Part shown: piece after piece, positions 47,715 to 49,156 of the stretch | How the letters are laid out: the number at the start of each line of letters is the position of its first letter | Numbering within the stretch: position 1 is the stretch's first letter | Assembly (NCBI GenBank): GCA_030652345.1 | Contig: JAUSAU010000092.1 | Coordinates: forward strand, 1 to 49,156 | Source: Coriobacteriia bacterium | Lineage (GTDB): Bacteria > Actinomycetota > Coriobacteriia > Anaerosomatales > PALSA-660 | Length of the DNA stretch: 49,156 nucleotides | Direction: 5' to 3' | Program-made: the position numbers and the translations under genes | Notes under the pieces: generated by a model | Database searches by the model: none | What the model was told of the DNA's origin: nothing | What the model saw: the letters and a program-made list of their open reading frames with translations, nothing else

Positions 47715-47745
47715 GGGGGCCCCGGACACGCTGTCCGGGGCCCCC
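47715..47745 (+). terminator. Strong GC hairpin after the hydrogenase-cytochrome operon
   Basis: A perfect 14-bp stem (47715-47728 with 47732-47745) with a CGC loop lies 43 bases after the cytochrome stop. There is no T tract, so it could be a terminator or a 3' stabiliser. Confidence 0.65.
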
Positions 47746-47816
47746 GCACGGAGCTCGGCACAGGCGATGCTACTGTGAGGCCCGACGCACGACCGCAGAC
47801 ATACAAGGAGGAGACC

Positions 47817-49156
47817 GTGTCCGATACGCGACCCGTTCCTGAGATGGCCGACTACGCGAGATTGGGATTCGTCGCGAATCCGTTCCCGCTTGACGACGCC
47901 ACCTCTGACGATCCGTACTGGATGCGACTCGTGACGCATGCGGCTTCGAACGAACTCATCGCGGCCGTGGGTAGGGCTGCGTCGCCGGAGCGCCCCCGCC
48001 CGGTGCTCGTGAACACCGCCGAGGAGATTCCCGATTCCTACCCGCGCGCTGCGCAGAACGACTTCCTGTCGCGCACGGCACACGACCCCGGACTCGGCAT
48101 GGTCGCCCTCAACATCCCCCTCGAGGCGATGCGGATGGGCAAGATCCGCGGCACGCTCATCGAGGTCGCCGAACTCGCGGCTGCGGTCGATTGGCCGCTC
48201 ACTGCCGGAACCTACATCGCCACGGTCATCGCTGATGTCGATCAGGGCATCGCCGATGAGATCGGGGTGACGCCCGAGGAGCTCGTAGAGGCCCGTGCCG
48301 CGTTCGAGACTGACCCGCGTGCCGCCGCCGAGCGTTACTTCGGCACCAAGTCGTCTCCCACCACGCCCGCCGAGAAGGAAGAAGAGGGCGAGGCGCTGCA
48401 CGAGGTCTATCTTCGACAGGTCGCTCTCGATGAGGATCCCACGGCCGAGCATGAGGTAGAAGAAGAGGACGCGGCCATCGATCCCGCAGTCGAGACGCTG
48501 CCGGAGACGGAGGATGAGCCGGTCGAGGAAGCGGTCCGCGTGCCCGATGAGGAGGTCCGCGACTACCTGCTGGCCTACGTGCACGCGCACCTCTCCGCGG
48601 CCGTGTCGCGGGCGCTCGCGGGATACCGGGGCTACGGCGACTCGATGGTCGCTCAGGAGCTCAAGGTCACGAAGGCGCCGCGCAAGACACTGGGCGCGCT
48701 CCTGAAGATGATGAGTGCCCGCTGGTCGAGCGTGGTCGTCCTCTACGATCGCTTCGACTCGTGGGCTCTGATGGAACACAAGATGAAGATGGACATCCTC
48801 GCAGCGCTCACAGAGCTGCGCTACATAGTCGCCGAGACGGGCGTCATGGGCATCTCGATCGTGAAGGGTGCCGCTCCCGAGCTCGAGGAGTACTTCGCGG
48901 CGGCCGAACAGGTCGATTGGTCGATGCCCGAGCTGCTGCCGTTCTACGATGCGAACTTCGCGATCGACTCCGCCCTCATCTCGCGCTGGCTCGACGCTGC
49001 GTCCGTCGACGGCGTCTCAGCCCTCAAGGCCGACGGGCCCGAGCTCGAGCCGATCCGCCTTGCGTCGGGCGAGGACTTCCGCCGGTTCGCCGTCATGGCG
49101 GAGGCGGCCTTCAGGGACGCGGCGCAGCGCCGACTCGACGCGCTCGATGCCGACGC
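47817..49156 (+). CDS. Degenerate ATPase-like protein, 3' partial
   Basis: The frame is open from GTG 47817 to the last base (at least 446 residues), with AAGGAGGAG seven bases upstream. The N-terminus, YARLGFVANPFPLDDATSDD, resembles the opening of ExeA-type AAA proteins. The place of the Walker A loop reads RPVLVNTAEEIPDSYPRAA, with no GxxGxGKT, so ATP binding is doubtful. A very acidic linker (about 180-245, rich in EEE and DE) follows. The second half contains VVVLYDRFDSWALMEHKMK, similar to a Walker B strand, and MGISIVKGAAPELEEYF. No membrane segment is seen. Function is unknown; the C-terminus lies outside the window. Confidence 0.75.
   Translation, partial: MSDTRPVPEMADYARLGFVANPFPLDDATSDDPYWMRLVTHAASNELIAAVGRAASPERPRPVLVNTAEEIPDSYPRAAQNDFLSRTAHDPGLGMVALNIPLEAMRMGKIRGTLIEVAELAAAVDWPLTAGTYIATVIADVDQGIADEIGVTPEELVEARAAFETDPRAAAERYFGTKSSPTTPAEKEEEGEALHEVYLRQVALDEDPTAEHEVEEEDAAIDPAVETLPETEDEPVEEAVRVPDEEVRDYLLAYVHAHLSAAVSRALAGYRGYGDSMVAQELKVTKAPRKTLGALLKMMSARWSSVVVLYDRFDSWALMEHKMKMDILAALTELRYIVAETGVMGISIVKGAAPELEEYFAAAEQVDWSMPELLPFYDANFAIDSALISRWLDAASVDGVSALKADGPELEPIRLASGEDFRRFAVMAEAAFRDAAQRRLDALDAD

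Overview
The window is a continuous stretch of very GC-rich bacterial chromosome, densely packed with genes on both strands. It carries no mobile element, no CRISPR array and no RNA gene that I can recognise. Several traits point to an anaerobic, deep-branching actinobacterium, possibly Coriobacteriia-like: the codon bias, an orphan OmpR-type regulator beside glnA with GlnR-type operator motifs, split archaeal-type glutamate synthase genes, leaderless promoters, a LexA box of the CGAAC-n4-GTTCG type, and a [NiFe] hydrogenase next to a multiheme cytochrome c. The phylum is a fair inference; the class is a guess.

Layout. 1-3049: glutamate synthase split into three polypeptides (amidotransferase, Fe-S/FMN, GXGXG). 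3134-6800: a GNAT acetyltransferase, glnA, a GlnR-like regulator and an alpha/beta hydrolase. 6904-16956: housekeeping genes (polA, a GGDEF/HD-GYP receptor-like protein, rpsA, coaE, a lytic transglycosylase, uvrB). 16963-19869: four secreted or membrane-anchored proteins of one unrecognised paralogous family. 19991-22575: an ArsR-type metal sensor and a P1B ATPase whose metal-binding domain is interrupted by an in-frame TGA exactly where the first Cys belongs. 22677-27878: an ABC1 kinase pair, LarE, acetyl-CoA synthetase and a cobalamin adenosyltransferase. 27947-29834: a small surface-protein operon that includes a fifth member of the paralogous family. 30025-33902: amt-glnB-glnD. 34094-39848: a secreted GHL15-like hydrolase, a lipoprotein and SOS-type uvrA. 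39969-47671: a TPR protein, an NHL-repeat membrane protein, the two subunits of a [NiFe] hydrogenase and a hexaheme cytochrome c. 47817-end: an incomplete, degenerate ATPase-like protein.

How it works together. Glutamate synthase, glutamine synthetase, the GlnR-like regulator, PII, the PII-modifying enzyme and the ammonium transporter make a nearly complete nitrogen-assimilation set. GlnR-like sites sit upstream of both glnA and amt. The TPR/NHL/hydrogenase/cytochrome block suggests hydrogen oxidation outside the membrane, with electrons passed to c-type hemes.

The most striking observations are the candidate selenocysteine (UxxC) metal-binding domain of the P1B ATPase with a SECIS-like hairpin, a ribosomal protein S1 with four calcium-loop-like DxDGDGxxD repeats in its tail, a hydrogenase large subunit that ends at the mature C-terminal His, and the undescribed paralogous surface-protein family.
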